From NCBI RefSeq assembly GCF_018860165.1, contig NZ_JAHKNG010000001.1, forward strand, positions 186,001-250,000: a stretch of DNA of 64,000 nt, in the 5' to 3' direction. Shown in pieces: positions 27,170 to 36,534 of the stretch (position 1 is its first letter; each line of letters begins with the position of its first letter). The stretch comes from Paracoccus marinaquae (GTDB taxonomy: Bacteria > Pseudomonadota > Alphaproteobacteria > Rhodobacterales > Rhodobacteraceae). A program made the position numbers and the translations under genes. Under the pieces are notes generated by a model, which did not search any database, had not been told where the DNA came from, and saw only the letters and a program-made list of their open reading frames with translations.

Positions 27170-28165
27170 ATGCCGAAGGACGAATTGGACCTCCGCCTTC
27201 TGGACGATTTTCAGCGCGACCTGCCGCTGGAACCGCGTCCCTTCGCCGCCATGGCCGAACGGCTGGACAGCGGCGAGGCCGAGGTGATCGCCCGGCTGCG
27301 CCGGCTGCGCGATGCCGGCCGCATCACCCGGGTCGGTGCCACCTGCCGGCCGAATACGGCAGGGGCCTCGACGCTGGCGGCATTGCAGGTGCCAACGGAC
27401 CGCATCGACGAGGTTGCAGCCCTCGTCGGCGCCGAGCCGGGCGTCAACCATTCCTATCTGCGCGAGGATGACTGGAACCTGTGGCTGGTGGCGACCGCAC
27501 CCGATGCCGCCGCGCTGGCCGATTGTCTCGCCCGGATCGAGGCGGCCAGCGGGCTTCGGGTGCTGTCCCTGCCGCTGGTTCGCGCCTTCAATATCGACCT
27601 GGGCTTTCCGCTGGAGGGGCCGCGGCGCTGCATGGCGCTGGACCGGCCCGCCGATATGGCGGCGCTCAGGCCCGGCGACCGCGCCCTGATGCAGGCCCTG
27701 TCCGAGGGGCTGGCGCTGGAGCCGCGCCCCTTCGCTGCGCTGGCCCGCGACCTGCGCCGCGACGAGGCCGAGGTGATTGCACGCATCGCGGCGCTGGCCG
27801 AGGCGCGGCTGCTGACCCGCGTCGGCGTGATCGTGCGTCACCGCGCCCTTGGCTGGCGCGAGAATGCCATGGTCGTCTGGCGTCTGCCCGAGGATCGGAT
27901 CGAAGCTGCCGGAACGGCCCTCGCCGGCCTGCCCGGCGTGACACTGTGCTATCAGCGCCGCATCGTGCCGGGGGTCTGGGACTGGCCGCTGTTCTGCATG
28001 ATCCACGCCCGTTCGCGCGACGAGGCGATGGCGGTCCTGGATCGCGCCCGCGACTTGCCCGAACTGGCCGGGACCGCGCACAAGATCCTGTTCTCGACCC
28101 GTTGTTTCCGCCAGCGTGGTGCGATCATCACCGAGACAGCGACGCGAAAGGAAAAGGCCGCATGA
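27170..28165 (+). CDS. nirDL: NirDL fusion, siroheme decarboxylase subunits
   Basis: 331 residues, two AsnC/Lrp-like repeats in tandem. The first has PLEPRPFAAMAERLDSGEAE (about 17-36), the second ALEPRPFAALARDLRRDEAE (about 182-201), each with a winged helix and an Lrp-type alpha-beta domain. Together with NirG and NirH this makes siroheme decarboxylase, which turns siroheme into didecarboxysiroheme. Fusion of D and L is known in some denitrifiers. It overlaps nirG by 4 bases. Confidence 0.93.
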   Translation: MPKDELDLRLLDDFQRDLPLEPRPFAAMAERLDSGEAEVIARLRRLRDAGRITRVGATCRPNTAGASTLAALQVPTDRIDEVAALVGAEPGVNHSYLREDDWNLWLVATAPDAAALADCLARIEAASGLRVLSLPLVRAFNIDLGFPLEGPRRCMALDRPADMAALRPGDRALMQALSEGLALEPRPFAALARDLRRDEAEVIARIAALAEARLLTRVGVIVRHRALGWRENAMVVWRLPEDRIEAAGTALAGLPGVTLCYQRRIVPGVWDWPLFCMIHARSRDEAMAVLDRARDLPELAGTAHKILFSTRCFRQRGAIITETATRKEKAA

Positions 28166-28635
28166 GACGCAAGACCCTGCCGCCCGAGGCGCTGGACGCC
28201 ACCGACCGCGCCATCCTGAATGCCCTGCAAGAGGGCTTTCCGCTGTCGCCGAGGCCCTATGACGAGGCGGGCGTGGCGCTTGGGCTGGACGGCGCGGACC
28301 TGATCGACCGGCTGGCCCGGCTGCGCGAGATCGGCGCCATCACCCGCTTTGGCCCTTTCTTCGATGCCGCGGCGATGGGCGGGGCGTTCTGCCTCTGCGC
28401 GCTGTCGGCCCCCGAGGCCGATTTCGACCGCATCGCCGATCTGGTCAATGCCCATCCCGAGGTCGCCCATAACTACCAGCGCGACCATGCGCTGAACATG
28501 TGGTTCGTGCTGGCGACCGAGACGCAGGCGGGGATTGCCGAGACCTGCGCCCGGATCGAGGCCGAAACCGGGCTGAGCGTCTGGCAATTCCCGAAACTGG
28601 AAGAATTCTTCATCGGCTTCCGGGTGGCGGCATGA
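28162..28635 (+). CDS. nirG: NirG, siroheme decarboxylase subunit
   Basis: 157 residues, one AsnC/Lrp-like unit: winged helix PLSPRPYDEAGVALGLDGAD, then the ligand domain with HPEVAHNYQRDHALNMWFVL. The conserved His and Tyr of this segment are the ones implicated in decarboxylation. It shares start/stop overlaps with nirDL and nirH (4 bases each), consistent with equimolar synthesis. Confidence 0.92.
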   Translation: MRRKTLPPEALDATDRAILNALQEGFPLSPRPYDEAGVALGLDGADLIDRLARLREIGAITRFGPFFDAAAMGGAFCLCALSAPEADFDRIADLVNAHPEVAHNYQRDHALNMWFVLATETQAGIAETCARIEAETGLSVWQFPKLEEFFIGFRVAA

Positions 28636-29117
28636 GCGGGCTCGATGCCATCGACCGCCGCCTGATCGCCGCCACCCAGGCCGGGTTGCCGCTGGTCGAG
28701 GCGCCTTACGCCCGGATCGCCGATGATCTGGGGCTCGGCGAGGCACAGGTGATCGACCGTCTTGCCGCGATGCAGGACAGCGGCGTGATCCGTCGCATCG
28801 CCATCGCGCCCAATCACTATGCCTTGGGAATGACCGCCAACGGCATGAGCGTCTGGGATGTCGATGACGCGCAGGCTTCCGCGCTTGGCCGGCAGGTCGG
28901 CGCGCTGGATTTCGTGACCCATTGCTATCTGCGGCCGCGCGCGCCGGTCTGGCGCTATAACCTGTTTGCCATGCTGCACGGCGCCTCGCGCGACGAGGTC
29001 GAGGCCAAGCGGGCCGAGCTTCGCGGCCTGCTGGGGGCTGCCTGTCGCGCCGATGATATCCTCTACTCCACCCGGATCCTGAAAAAGACCGGCCTGCGCC
29101 TGCGCGGCGACGGCTGA
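28632..29117 (+). CDS. nirH: NirH, siroheme decarboxylase subunit
   Basis: 161 residues, AsnC/Lrp-like: [20 protein letters not shown] and a ligand-binding half with [20 protein letters not shown], ending in [16 protein letters not shown]. It closes the set of three siroheme decarboxylase genes. nirJ follows after 11 bases with its own strong ribosome site, AAAGGAGG. Confidence 0.92.
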   Translation: MSGLDAIDRRLIAATQAGLPLVEAPYARIADDLGLGEAQVIDRLAAMQDSGVIRRIAIAPNHYALGMTANGMSVWDVDDAQASALGRQVGALDFVTHCYLRPRAPVWRYNLFAMLHGASRDEVEAKRAELRGLLGAACRADDILYSTRILKKTGLRLRGDG

Positions 29118-29128
29118 AAGGAGGCCCG

Positions 29129-30352
29129 ATGTTTCGCCTGACCCAATATATGCACCAGCTTCGCGAACCGACGCCGCCGCGGCGGCGCGCACGACCGGGC
29201 GCGGTGAAGCCGGTGGTGATCTGGAACCTCACCCGCAGCTGCAACCTGAAATGCCGGCATTGCTATACCGTCTCGGCCGACCGGGAGTTTCCGGGCGAGC
29301 TGACGCATGAGCAGGCCATGGGCGTGCTGCACGACCTTTCGGATTTCCGCATTCCCGCGCTGATCCTGTCGGGCGGCGAGCCGATGTCGCGCTTTGATTT
29401 CTGGGAACTGGCGGCCGAGGCGCGCAGGCTGGATTTCCGCCACCTGTCGCTGTCCACGAACGGCACCAGGATCAATGCCGAAAACGTCGACCGGCTGGCC
29501 GATCTGGGCTTCGATTACGTCGGCATCTCGCTGGACGGGATCGGCGCGGTCAATGACTGGTTCCGCGGCGTCGAGGGGGCCTTCGATCAGGCGCTGGCCG
29601 GCGTCCGGGCCTGCAAGGCGCGCGGCATCAAGGTGGGCCTGCGCTTTACCATCACCGAAGGGAACAGCGATCACCTGCCGGCCATGCTGGACCTGTGCCG
29701 CGACGAAGGGGTGGACAAGTTCTACCTGTCGCATCTGGTCTATGCGGGCCGCGGCGACAAGCACCGGGGCGAGGACGCCGAGCATTCGCATACCCGCCGC
29801 GCCATGGATCTGCTGATCGAACGCGCCTGGGCCGCCGTCGAGGCCGGCGAGGCGCTGGAGGTCGTGACCGGCAACAACGACGCGGATGCGGTCTATTTCC
29901 TGCGTTGGGCCGAGGATCGGTTCGCCCCCGACCGGATCGCCAATCTGCGCGCCCATCTTGAAACCTGGGGCGGCAATTCCTCGGGTCTTGGTGTCGGCAA
30001 TATCGACCCGCAGGGCAAGGTCCATCCCGATACCTACTGGTCGGACTATACTGTGGGTTCGGTCAAGGAACGGCCGTTCTCGGAGATCTGGACCGGCGAT
30101 GACCCGATCCTCGCCACCCTGCGCACCCGGCCGCGCCCGTTGAAGGGGCGCTGTGGCGCCTGTGCCTATCAGCAGGTCTGCGGCGGCAATACCCGTATCC
30201 GGGCGCTGCAACTGACCGGCGATCCATGGGCCGAGGATCCGGCCTGCTATCTCTCGGGGGCCGAGATCGGCGCGACCGGGGCCGATCTGGAACGCCTGAC
30301 CGTCACTCCCTTCCGCGGAAAGAGCCATGATCCGGCGCATCGTTTTATCTAG
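29129..30352 (+). CDS. nirJ: NirJ, radical SAM enzyme of heme d1 synthesis
   Basis: 407 residues. The radical SAM cluster motif is C38-N-L-K-C42-R-H-C45. The GGE-type motif is LSGGEP, and a C-terminal SPASM-like region has [12 protein letters not shown] and a late DPACYLSG. NirJ removes two propionates from didecarboxysiroheme to set up the oxo groups of heme d1. The 3' end overlaps nirN by 26 bases. Confidence 0.96.
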   Translation: MFRLTQYMHQLREPTPPRRRARPGAVKPVVIWNLTRSCNLKCRHCYTVSADREFPGELTHEQAMGVLHDLSDFRIPALILSGGEPMSRFDFWELAAEARRLDFRHLSLSTNGTRINAENVDRLADLGFDYVGISLDGIGAVNDWFRGVEGAFDQALAGVRACKARGIKVGLRFTITEGNSDHLPAMLDLCRDEGVDKFYLSHLVYAGRGDKHRGEDAEHSHTRRAMDLLIERAWAAVEAGEALEVVTGNNDADAVYFLRWAEDRFAPDRIANLRAHLETWGGNSSGLGVGNIDPQGKVHPDTYWSDYTVGSVKERPFSEIWTGDDPILATLRTRPRPLKGRCGACAYQQVCGGNTRIRALQLTGDPWAEDPACYLSGAEIGATGADLERLTVTPFRGKSHDPAHRFI

Positions 30353-31868
30353 CCTGCTGGCCGCAGCGCCACTGTTTGCCCAGGCCGATCCCGCCGCCGA
30401 TTACGCCGAGAACTGCGCCACCTGCCACGGCGCGGATCGTCTGGGCGGGACCGGCCCGGCGCTGATCCCCGAAACGCTGGGGCGGGTGAAGGGGATCGAC
30501 CGGGTGATCGCCGAGGGCCGCGTCTCGACCCAGATGGCGGGCTTTGCCGACACGCTGGATGGCACGCGGATCGCGGCGCTGGTCGATTACGTCACCGCGC
30601 CGCTGGCGCAGAGCCCGGACTGGCGCCCGGATGACGTTGCCGCCAGCCGCGAGATGAATGCCGATTACCAGCCCGCCGAGGCGCCGGTCTTCGACGCCGA
30701 TCCGATGAACATCACGCTGGTCGTGGAAACCGGCGATCACCATGTCAGCGTGCTGGATGGCGACACATTCGAGGTGCTGGACCGCTTTGCCACGCCGTTC
30801 GCCGTGCATGGCGGGCCGAAATTCAGCCCCGACGGGCGTTTCGTCTTCATCATGTCGCGGGACGGCTGGGTGCAGAAATACGATATCTGGTCCCTGCAGG
30901 AGGTCGGCCGCATCCGCGCCGGGCTGAACAGCCGCAACATCGCCATCAGCCGGGACGGCAAATGGCTGGCCGTGGCCAATTACCTGCCGGCCAGCCTGAC
31001 CATCCTCGACAGCAGCGATCTGAGCCCGGCGAAGGTTATCGACGTGCTGGCCCGCGACAAGACCCCCAGCCGGGTCAGCGCCGTCTATCAGGCGCCCAGC
31101 CGCGACAGCTTCATCCTGGCGCTGAAGGACGCCCCCGAGATCTGGGAGGTGGCGACCAGCCCGGATGCCGGCCCCTTCCATGACGGCTTCGTTCACAGCT
31201 ATGAGGTCGGCATGAAAGAGGCGCTTGGCGCCGAGCAGGGCCTTTTCGCCCGCCGCCGCATCGTCATCGACGAGCCGGTGGACGATTTCTTCTTCTCGCC
31301 CGACTACAGCGAGCTGATCGGCGCGAACCGCGACGGCAACAAGGGCGTGGTGGTCAATCTGGATGTCGGCCGGATCATCGCCGAATTGCCGTTGCCCGGT
31401 CTGCCGCATCTGGGAAGCGGCATCACCTGGGAACGCGACGGCCGCCGGGTCATGGCCTCGCCGCATCTGGGCGAAGGCGTGCTGTCGGTGATCGACATGC
31501 AGGACTGGACGCTGGTCAAGCAGATCAAGACCGACGGGCCGGGGTTCTTTTTGCGCAGCCACGATGCCAGCCCCTATCTCTGGGCGGATGTGTTCTTCGG
31601 TCCGAACAGGGACAGGATGCATGTCATCGACAAGGAGACGCTCGAGATCGTCAGGACGCTGGCACCGTTCCCCGGCCAGACCTTCGCCCATGCCGAGTTC
31701 ACCCGCGACGGCAGCCATGTTCTGGTCTCGCTGTGGGAAGATGATGGCGCCGTGGTCGTCTATGACGCCAGGACGCTGGAAGAGGTGAAGCGCCTGCCGA
31801 TGCGCAAGCCCTCGGGGAAATACAATGTCTGGAACAAGATCACCTTCGAGGATGGCACCAGCCACTGA
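30327..31868 (+). CDS. nirN: NirN, c-type cytochrome/d1-domain dihydro-heme d1 dehydrogenase
   Basis: 513 residues: a signal peptide ([20 protein letters not shown]), a heme c site C30-A-T-C33-H34, and an eight-bladed d1-type propeller like NirS. NirN oxidises dihydro-heme d1 in the last step and can hand d1 to NirS. The conserved [20 protein letters not shown] blade mirrors the NirS d1 pocket. It is the last gene of the nir run and ends 57 bases from the convergent marR-type gene. Confidence 0.94.
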   Translation: MIRRIVLSSLLAAAPLFAQADPAADYAENCATCHGADRLGGTGPALIPETLGRVKGIDRVIAEGRVSTQMAGFADTLDGTRIAALVDYVTAPLAQSPDWRPDDVAASREMNADYQPAEAPVFDADPMNITLVVETGDHHVSVLDGDTFEVLDRFATPFAVHGGPKFSPDGRFVFIMSRDGWVQKYDIWSLQEVGRIRAGLNSRNIAISRDGKWLAVANYLPASLTILDSSDLSPAKVIDVLARDKTPSRVSAVYQAPSRDSFILALKDAPEIWEVATSPDAGPFHDGFVHSYEVGMKEALGAEQGLFARRRIVIDEPVDDFFFSPDYSELIGANRDGNKGVVVNLDVGRIIAELPLPGLPHLGSGITWERDGRRVMASPHLGEGVLSVIDMQDWTLVKQIKTDGPGFFLRSHDASPYLWADVFFGPNRDRMHVIDKETLEIVRTLAPFPGQTFAHAEFTRDGSHVLVSLWEDDGAVVVYDARTLEEVKRLPMRKPSGKYNVWNKITFEDGTSH

Positions 31869-31925
31869 CCGGGTCGGCGGCGGGGCAGGTGGCCCGCCCG
31901 ACGCGGCGGGAACAGGGGAAGGGTG

Positions 31926-32426
31926 TCAGGCGTCCTGCGCGGACAGGCTGTCGCGCAGGCGGCGGAAGACGTCGCGCAAAGCGTCCAGATCCTCGTCGCC
32001 AAGCTCGGCGAACAGCCGGTCGATCAACTCGCGATGCCGGGCGGCGAGGATCTCGAACCGGGCGATCCCTTCGGCGGTCAGCGTGACGGTGATGCGCCGG
32101 CGATCCTCTTCGGAATAGAGCCGCCTCACCAGCCCGTCCTGAACCAGCCGGCTGACCACCGTCGTCGTGTTGCCGTTGGAGATCAGCAGGGTGCGTGACA
32201 GGTCGGTCATCGTCAGACCCTCGCGGCGGCGATACAACGCAGCCATGACATCAAAGCGCGGCAGCGTCGTGTCGAAATCCACCCGCAGGAATTCCCGCAA
32301 CTGGTTTTCGACCTGACGGGTCACGCCCAGCATCCGTATCCACAGCTTCAGCCGCCGCGTCGCCAGCGCGCTGCTTTCCGAGGGAACTGCCATCCGCTGC
32401 TTGTCCTGCACATTCGTCCCCTTCAC
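31926..32426 (-). CDS. MarR-family transcriptional regulator
   Basis: 166 residues with the MarR winged helix: LPRFDVMAALYRRREGLTMT, then the recognition helix ISNGNTTTVVSRLVQDGLV and the wing YSEEDRRRITVTLT. The GTG start at 32426 gives the full frame; a second GTG at 32411, five codons on, has the better ribosome site (AAGGGGA) and may be the real one. MarR proteins often respond to aromatic compounds or CoA thioesters. An AT-rich inverted repeat upstream could be its own operator. Its targets are unknown. Confidence 0.88.
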   Translation of the reverse strand: MKGTNVQDKQRMAVPSESSALATRRLKLWIRMLGVTRQVENQLREFLRVDFDTTLPRFDVMAALYRRREGLTMTDLSRTLLISNGNTTTVVSRLVQDGLVRRLYSEEDRRRITVTLTAEGIARFEILAARHRELIDRLFAELGDEDLDALRDVFRRLRDSLSAQDA

Positions 32427-32470
32427 GCCTTTGGTCAGGTTGCGTCTCGCGCGGTTTCCCCGTCCGGCCG

Positions 32471-32500
32471 ATATATTTCAAGAATGAATATTTTGAACTG
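32471..32500. promoter_or_regulatory. AT-rich inverted repeat upstream of the MarR gene, putative operator
   Basis: TTCAA (32477-32481) and TTGAA (32493-32497) form an inverted repeat with an 11-base spacer inside a 30-base stretch that is strongly A/T in a GC-rich genome, with TATATT and TATTTT words that could be -10 elements on either strand. It lies 45-75 bases before the regulator gene, the usual place for MarR autoregulation. Confidence 0.4.
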
Positions 32501-32581
32501 CATTGTCCTGAATGGCAAGGCGACCGGTCGGGGGCTGTCACCCTGTCGCAAGGCTGCCGATCCGGCACCGCAGAGACGAGG

Positions 32582-33751
32582 TCAGCCGCGACGGCCCGCC
32601 ACACGCTCGCTTGCGCGGAAGCGGATCAGCCAGGCCGTGGCATCGAAGCCGGCCGCCGGGTTGGCGGCATAGAGTTGCCGGTCCAGTTCGGCGACCGCGT
32701 CGGACCAGCGACCGGACCAGCGCAGATGCCGGTCGACGGCGGCCCGCAATGCGGGCAGATCCTGCCGGTCCGCGGCCTCGCGCATCGCGTGGCGCGCGGG
32801 TGAAGGGCCGAGGCGGCGCAGGCTGCGCATAGTCGGGCCAGGTGCCCTGGGCGCGCGCGTCCATGCCAGCGCCGCCAGCCCGGCAAGAAAGGCGGCCAGA
32901 AACAGTACCACCGACAGCACCGCGCTGCCTGCCCCGGTATCGGAGGCGGCATCGAAGTTCGAGCCGAAGCCGGCAAAACCGAAGGGGATCGGCTGCAGTG
33001 GCGCGATCTCGATATGGCGCGTATCAGTGTCGAACCATGGAAAGCCGGTTCCCGGCAGGATCGCCGGCTCGCCGGTATGGGGGCGCATCTGCCATTCCCA
33101 GGTGACGCGGGCGACCGGCCCGGCATCGGTCAGCACCGTCTCGCGTTCCTCGGGTGCGGTGAAGCTGATCATCCAGGGCTGGCGCATCTCGGGGCGCGGC
33201 GGCAGGTAATGGGCCAGCGTGCCCAGGGCCTCGATGGTGACGCGGCGGGTCAGCACCTCGTCCTGTTTCAGTTGCCCCGGTTCGGCCGAAAGCTGGTCGG
33301 TCAGGGTCAGCTGGCTGGCGGCCAGCGGGCTGTAGCCGCCGGGAAAGGGCGTCACGTTCAGCGTGACGGCCGGGGCGGTCACGGTCATTTCGGCCCGTCC
33401 GCCGGCGGGCGTGACATAGGTCAGGCGATGGGTCAGGGGGCCGATGCCGACGGCCCCGTCGCGGCGCGGGAACACCGCCACCACCCGTTCGAAGATCTGC
33501 AGAAGCCGGCCGTTCACCCGTTCCTTGTGCCAGTCGTCGCGGGCGATCTGCATCCAGTCGTAATCGGGCGAATTCGGGAACTGCATGTCCTCCAGCGAAA
33601 CCGTCAGGTCGTATTCGCCGCGAATGCGCAGCTTGACCATCTCGCCCACCACCGGGTTGCCGTGATCATAGAGGATCATCAGCTTCACATCCTGGGCCGC
33701 CGCCCGGCTGGCCAGCGCCAGAAGCAGGATCAGGGCAAGCCGGATCACCAT
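32582..33751 (-). CDS. BatD-like membrane-anchored protein of the MoxR/VWA operon
   Basis: 389 residues: a signal peptide (MVIRLALILLLALASRAAAQ), a long periplasmic beta-rich part with DLTVSLEDMQFPNSPDYDW, a membrane helix at about 275-295 (AVLSVVLFLAAFLAGLAALA) and an Arg-rich cytoplasmic tail. The architecture resembles the BatD/aerotolerance type that accompanies MoxR ATPases, though similarity is recognisable only in outline. It is the last gene of the operon and overlaps the TPR gene by 7 bases. Confidence 0.65.
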   Translation of the reverse strand: MVIRLALILLLALASRAAAQDVKLMILYDHGNPVVGEMVKLRIRGEYDLTVSLEDMQFPNSPDYDWMQIARDDWHKERVNGRLLQIFERVVAVFPRRDGAVGIGPLTHRLTYVTPAGGRAEMTVTAPAVTLNVTPFPGGYSPLAASQLTLTDQLSAEPGQLKQDEVLTRRVTIEALGTLAHYLPPRPEMRQPWMISFTAPEERETVLTDAGPVARVTWEWQMRPHTGEPAILPGTGFPWFDTDTRHIEIAPLQPIPFGFAGFGSNFDAASDTGAGSAVLSVVLFLAAFLAGLAALAWTRAPRAPGPTMRSLRRLGPSPARHAMREAADRQDLPALRAAVDRHLRWSGRWSDAVAELDRQLYAANPAAGFDATAWLIRFRASERVAGRRG

Positions 33752-34362
33752 GGCCTGCCCTCGGTCGGGCGGATCAGGCCCAGTTGTGCGCGGCGGTCGA
33801 ACTCGGCCTCAAGCCGCAGCCGCAGGAATTCGCCCGGATCGTCACCGATCGTCTCCAGCCAGGCGTCGCTGGCGGCGATCCCCTTGCGGTCCAGCTTGCG
33901 TTGCCATTCCGGCCCCGAGGAATTGGCCAGCAGATCCGAGATCAGCGGCTGTTCCGGCTGCAACCCGCCGGCACCGCGCAACCGGCCCGGCACGATCGAC
34001 TCGCCGCGCGGGGGCGGGTACATCGCCGCCACCAGATCGCGGTTGCGGCGGGCCTGCGCATCGGCGGGATTGGCGAACAGCATGGCGTCGAAATAGGCCA
34101 CCGACAGCGGATAATCCCCGGTCGCGGCAAGGCTGAGGCCGCGATTATAGGTCTGCGAGCGCCCGGCCTGCGCAAAGCTGGCATCCGCGGCGGCATGATC
34201 GCCGCGCCGGTATTGCGCCACGCCCCGCGCCGCCGGATCCGCCAGCAGGCGTAGCGCCAAGCCGTCCCAGCCGGCGCGCAGGGCGAGGCCGCCCAGGGCC
34301 TCGGGGCCGGCCGCGACCAGCGCGGCGAGGGCGAGTGCCAGCACGATCAGCGGTGCCCTCAT
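33745..34362 (-). CDS. TPR-containing protein of the MoxR/VWA operon (BatC-like)
   Basis: 205 residues: a signal or anchor (MRAPLIVLALALAALVAAG), then TPR-like helices (YRRGDHAAADASFAQAG and YNRGLSLAATGDYPLSVAYF), then an Arg/Pro-rich tail ending in RPTEGRPW. In comparable operons such proteins help a periplasmic assembly or chaperone function run by MoxR and VWA partners. The start ATG overlaps the stop of the second VWA gene (ATGA). Confidence 0.65.
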   Translation of the reverse strand: MRAPLIVLALALAALVAAGPEALGGLALRAGWDGLALRLLADPAARGVAQYRRGDHAAADASFAQAGRSQTYNRGLSLAATGDYPLSVAYFDAMLFANPADAQARRNRDLVAAMYPPPRGESIVPGRLRGAGGLQPEQPLISDLLANSSGPEWQRKLDRKGIAASDAWLETIGDDPGEFLRLRLEAEFDRRAQLGLIRPTEGRPW

Positions 34363-35261
34363 GCCTGCCGCCTCAGCATGACCAGCAGCGGCAGGATCGC
34401 CAGCGCGGCCAGAAACGGCCCGAGATCGCGGTATTGCAGCGCGCTCAGCACCGGGTCGCGCCGCAGCGCACCGGGCCGTTGCAGCCCTTTGGCCAGACGG
34501 ACGACCTGATCGGCGGGCAGCATCCGGCCGCCGGCGCGGGTCAGCCGGTCCAGCGCCTCGGCCGGCACGGGCGGGGCCTCGGGCGCCACGCCCGACAGTC
34601 GCAGGGCCGAGACACGGATGCCCTGGGCGGCCAGCCGGTCGGCCTCGGCCTCGGCGGCGGCGTCGATGCCGCCGCCATCCGAGATCAGGATCAGATCGGC
34701 GCGGCGCAGCCCGGCCAGCATCTCGCCCGCCATCGACAGCGCCGCGGCGGGGCGGCTGCCGGGGCCGGGCATGGTGTCGGTGGCCAGAACCGCGATCTGC
34801 GTCTCGAGCGTCGCCGGATCGTCGGTGGGCGCCGAGACGGCATAGGCCTCGCCGCTGAACAGGATCAGGCCCAGCGGGCGACCGGCCAGCCCCTGCAGCA
34901 GGCCAGCGGCGGCCATTTGCGCCTCGCCCAGACCCGGCCCCTCGGCGACCGAAGGTGACAGATCGACGGCGATGATCGCGGCATCGGTCTGCGCCAGAAC
35001 CGGCGCATCGCGGCGCGGCAGGGCCGGCCCGGCCAGTCCGATGACAAGCGCCGCCATCGCCAGCGGCGCCAGCAGACGCTGCCAGCCGGGCGGCCTGCCG
35101 CCAAGCGCGCCCAGACCCTGCATCGCGCGCAGCATGTCGCGCGGCATCACCCGTTGCCAGCCGCCCGCATCCGGCCCCCGCCAGGCGATCCACAGCAGCA
35201 TCAACGCCAGCGGCAGCAGCGCCGCCAGCCACCACGGGCGCAGCAGGATCAGCCCGCCCAT
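34359..35261 (-). CDS. VWA-domain membrane protein 2 (BatB-like)
   Basis: 300 residues. There are N-terminal membrane helices (about 10-27 and 64-80), a von Willebrand A domain with the metal site D100-L-S-P-S104 followed by DTMPG and ISDGGGIDAAAE, and a C-terminal helix near 283-296. The start MGGLILLRPWW is the family-like one, 13 bases inside the preceding VWA gene. The paired VWA proteins face the periplasm and probably bind each other and MoxR-regulated targets. Confidence 0.78.
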   Translation of the reverse strand: MGGLILLRPWWLAALLPLALMLLWIAWRGPDAGGWQRVMPRDMLRAMQGLGALGGRPPGWQRLLAPLAMAALVIGLAGPALPRRDAPVLAQTDAAIIAVDLSPSVAEGPGLGEAQMAAAGLLQGLAGRPLGLILFSGEAYAVSAPTDDPATLETQIAVLATDTMPGPGSRPAAALSMAGEMLAGLRRADLILISDGGGIDAAAEAEADRLAAQGIRVSALRLSGVAPEAPPVPAEALDRLTRAGGRMLPADQVVRLAKGLQRPGALRRDPVLSALQYRDLGPFLAALAILPLLVMLRRQA

Positions 35262-36199
35262 CCGCGCCTCCGGGCGGCGATCAGCGCCAGACAGGCCAGC
35301 GCCAGCGCCGCCGGCCAGTGCCACAGCGGGCGCCAATAGCGCATCGGCGGGCGGGCCGAGGGATTCGGCTCAAGCCGGTCCAGTGCCGTGGCCATGGCGT
35401 CCAGATCCTCGGTCCGGCGCACCCGGAAACTTTCGCCGCCGGCGGCCGCCGCGATCTCGCGCAGCGTCGCCACATCCACGGCATCGCGGGCGGCGGGCTG
35501 GCTTTCCAGATCCTCGGGGCCAAGCGCGATGGAATGGATACGGATGCCGTGATCCGCCGCCAGCCGCGCCGCCTCGACCGCCGGCACGCTGCCCGAGGTG
35601 TCGACCCCGTCCGACAGCAGCACGATCACCCGCGTCGGCGCATCGCTGTCGGACAACCGCTTGGTCGCCAGCCCCAGCCCGTCGGATATCGCCGTGCCGC
35701 GCCCGGAAATGCCCACTTGTGCCTCGTCGATCACGCGGGCGACGGCATTGACATCGAAGGTCAGCGGCTCGGCGAAATAGGCCCGTTCGCCAAAGATCAC
35801 GAGCCCGATCCGGTCGCCGCGCCGGGCCGCGACGAAGGCCGAGGCGGTGCGCTTGACCGCGTCCAGCCGGGTGACGGGCTGACCGTCCAGCCGGAAATCC
35901 TCTTTCAGCATGCTGCCCGACAGATCCAGCGCCAGCACGATGTCGCGCCCCGAGGCCGGAACGATATCGCTGATGGCCTCGGTCCGCGGCCCGGCAAGCG
36001 CCAGGACCAGGGCCACCCAGGCCAGCGCCGCCAGCCACGGCCCCTGCGCCGCCCGCGCCGCCCCGGTATCCTGCGCGGCGCGGGCCAGATGCGGCGGCAG
36101 GATCAGCGCCGGGCGCCGGATGGCGATGGGCGGCAGCAGGCGGCGAAGCAGCAGCGGCAACGGCAAGAGCGCGAGCAGCCATGGCAGGGCGAGGTTCAT
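35249..36199 (-). CDS. VWA-domain membrane protein 1 (BatA-like)
   Basis: 316 residues. The first helix is MNLALPWLLALLPLPLLLRR, the second is about 55-70, then the von Willebrand A domain with the perfect MIDAS D92-L-S-G-S96, SGRGTAISDGLGLA and LLSDGVDTSG, and a closing membrane helix. The MIDAS residues are intact, so metal-dependent ligand binding is likely. It overlaps the small DUF4381-like gene upstream by 4 bases. Confidence 0.85.
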   Translation of the reverse strand: MNLALPWLLALLPLPLLLRRLLPPIAIRRPALILPPHLARAAQDTGAARAAQGPWLAALAWVALVLALAGPRTEAISDIVPASGRDIVLALDLSGSMLKEDFRLDGQPVTRLDAVKRTASAFVAARRGDRIGLVIFGERAYFAEPLTFDVNAVARVIDEAQVGISGRGTAISDGLGLATKRLSDSDAPTRVIVLLSDGVDTSGSVPAVEAARLAADHGIRIHSIALGPEDLESQPAARDAVDVATLREIAAAAGGESFRVRRTEDLDAMATALDRLEPNPSARPPMRYWRPLWHWPAALALACLALIAARRRGWAG

Positions 36200-36534
36200 C
36201 GCCTGCGTCCGCTGCGGTTGGCGATGTGCTCGATCCGTTCATCCGTGGGGGCCGGGCCGGCGCCATAGGCCGCCGCGCGCAGGTCCGCGGGCAGATGGCC
36301 GAGGATGCGGGCGATGGCCAGAAGGCGTTCCCCGACCGGCAGGCCACGGGTGGCGCGAATCCGCGCCCGGTGCGAGGGGCGGCGGGTCAGCAGCGGCGCA
36401 AGCAGCAGAAAGACCAGCAGCGCGGCCAGAAGACCCAGCCCGATCAGGCCCAGAGCCTCGCGCCAATCCGGTTGCAGAACCCCGGCCGGCAGGCGCGGCG
36501 GCGCCAGCGCGGCCAGCAGTTCGTCCTGGGTCAT
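36196..36534 (-). CDS. Small membrane protein of the MoxR/VWA operon (DUF4381-like)
   Basis: 112 residues with an N-terminal amphipathic stretch (MTQDELLAALAPPRLPAG), one membrane helix at about 29-47 (LGLIGLGLLAALLVFLLLAP) and an Arg-rich cytoplasmic tail. The size, topology and position between DUF58 and the first VWA gene match DUF4381-type proteins. Start and stop overlap both neighbours (ATGA joints). Confidence 0.65.
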   Translation of the reverse strand: MTQDELLAALAPPRLPAGVLQPDWREALGLIGLGLLAALLVFLLLAPLLTRRPSHRARIRATRGLPVGERLLAIARILGHLPADLRAAAYGAGPAPTDERIEHIANRSGRRR

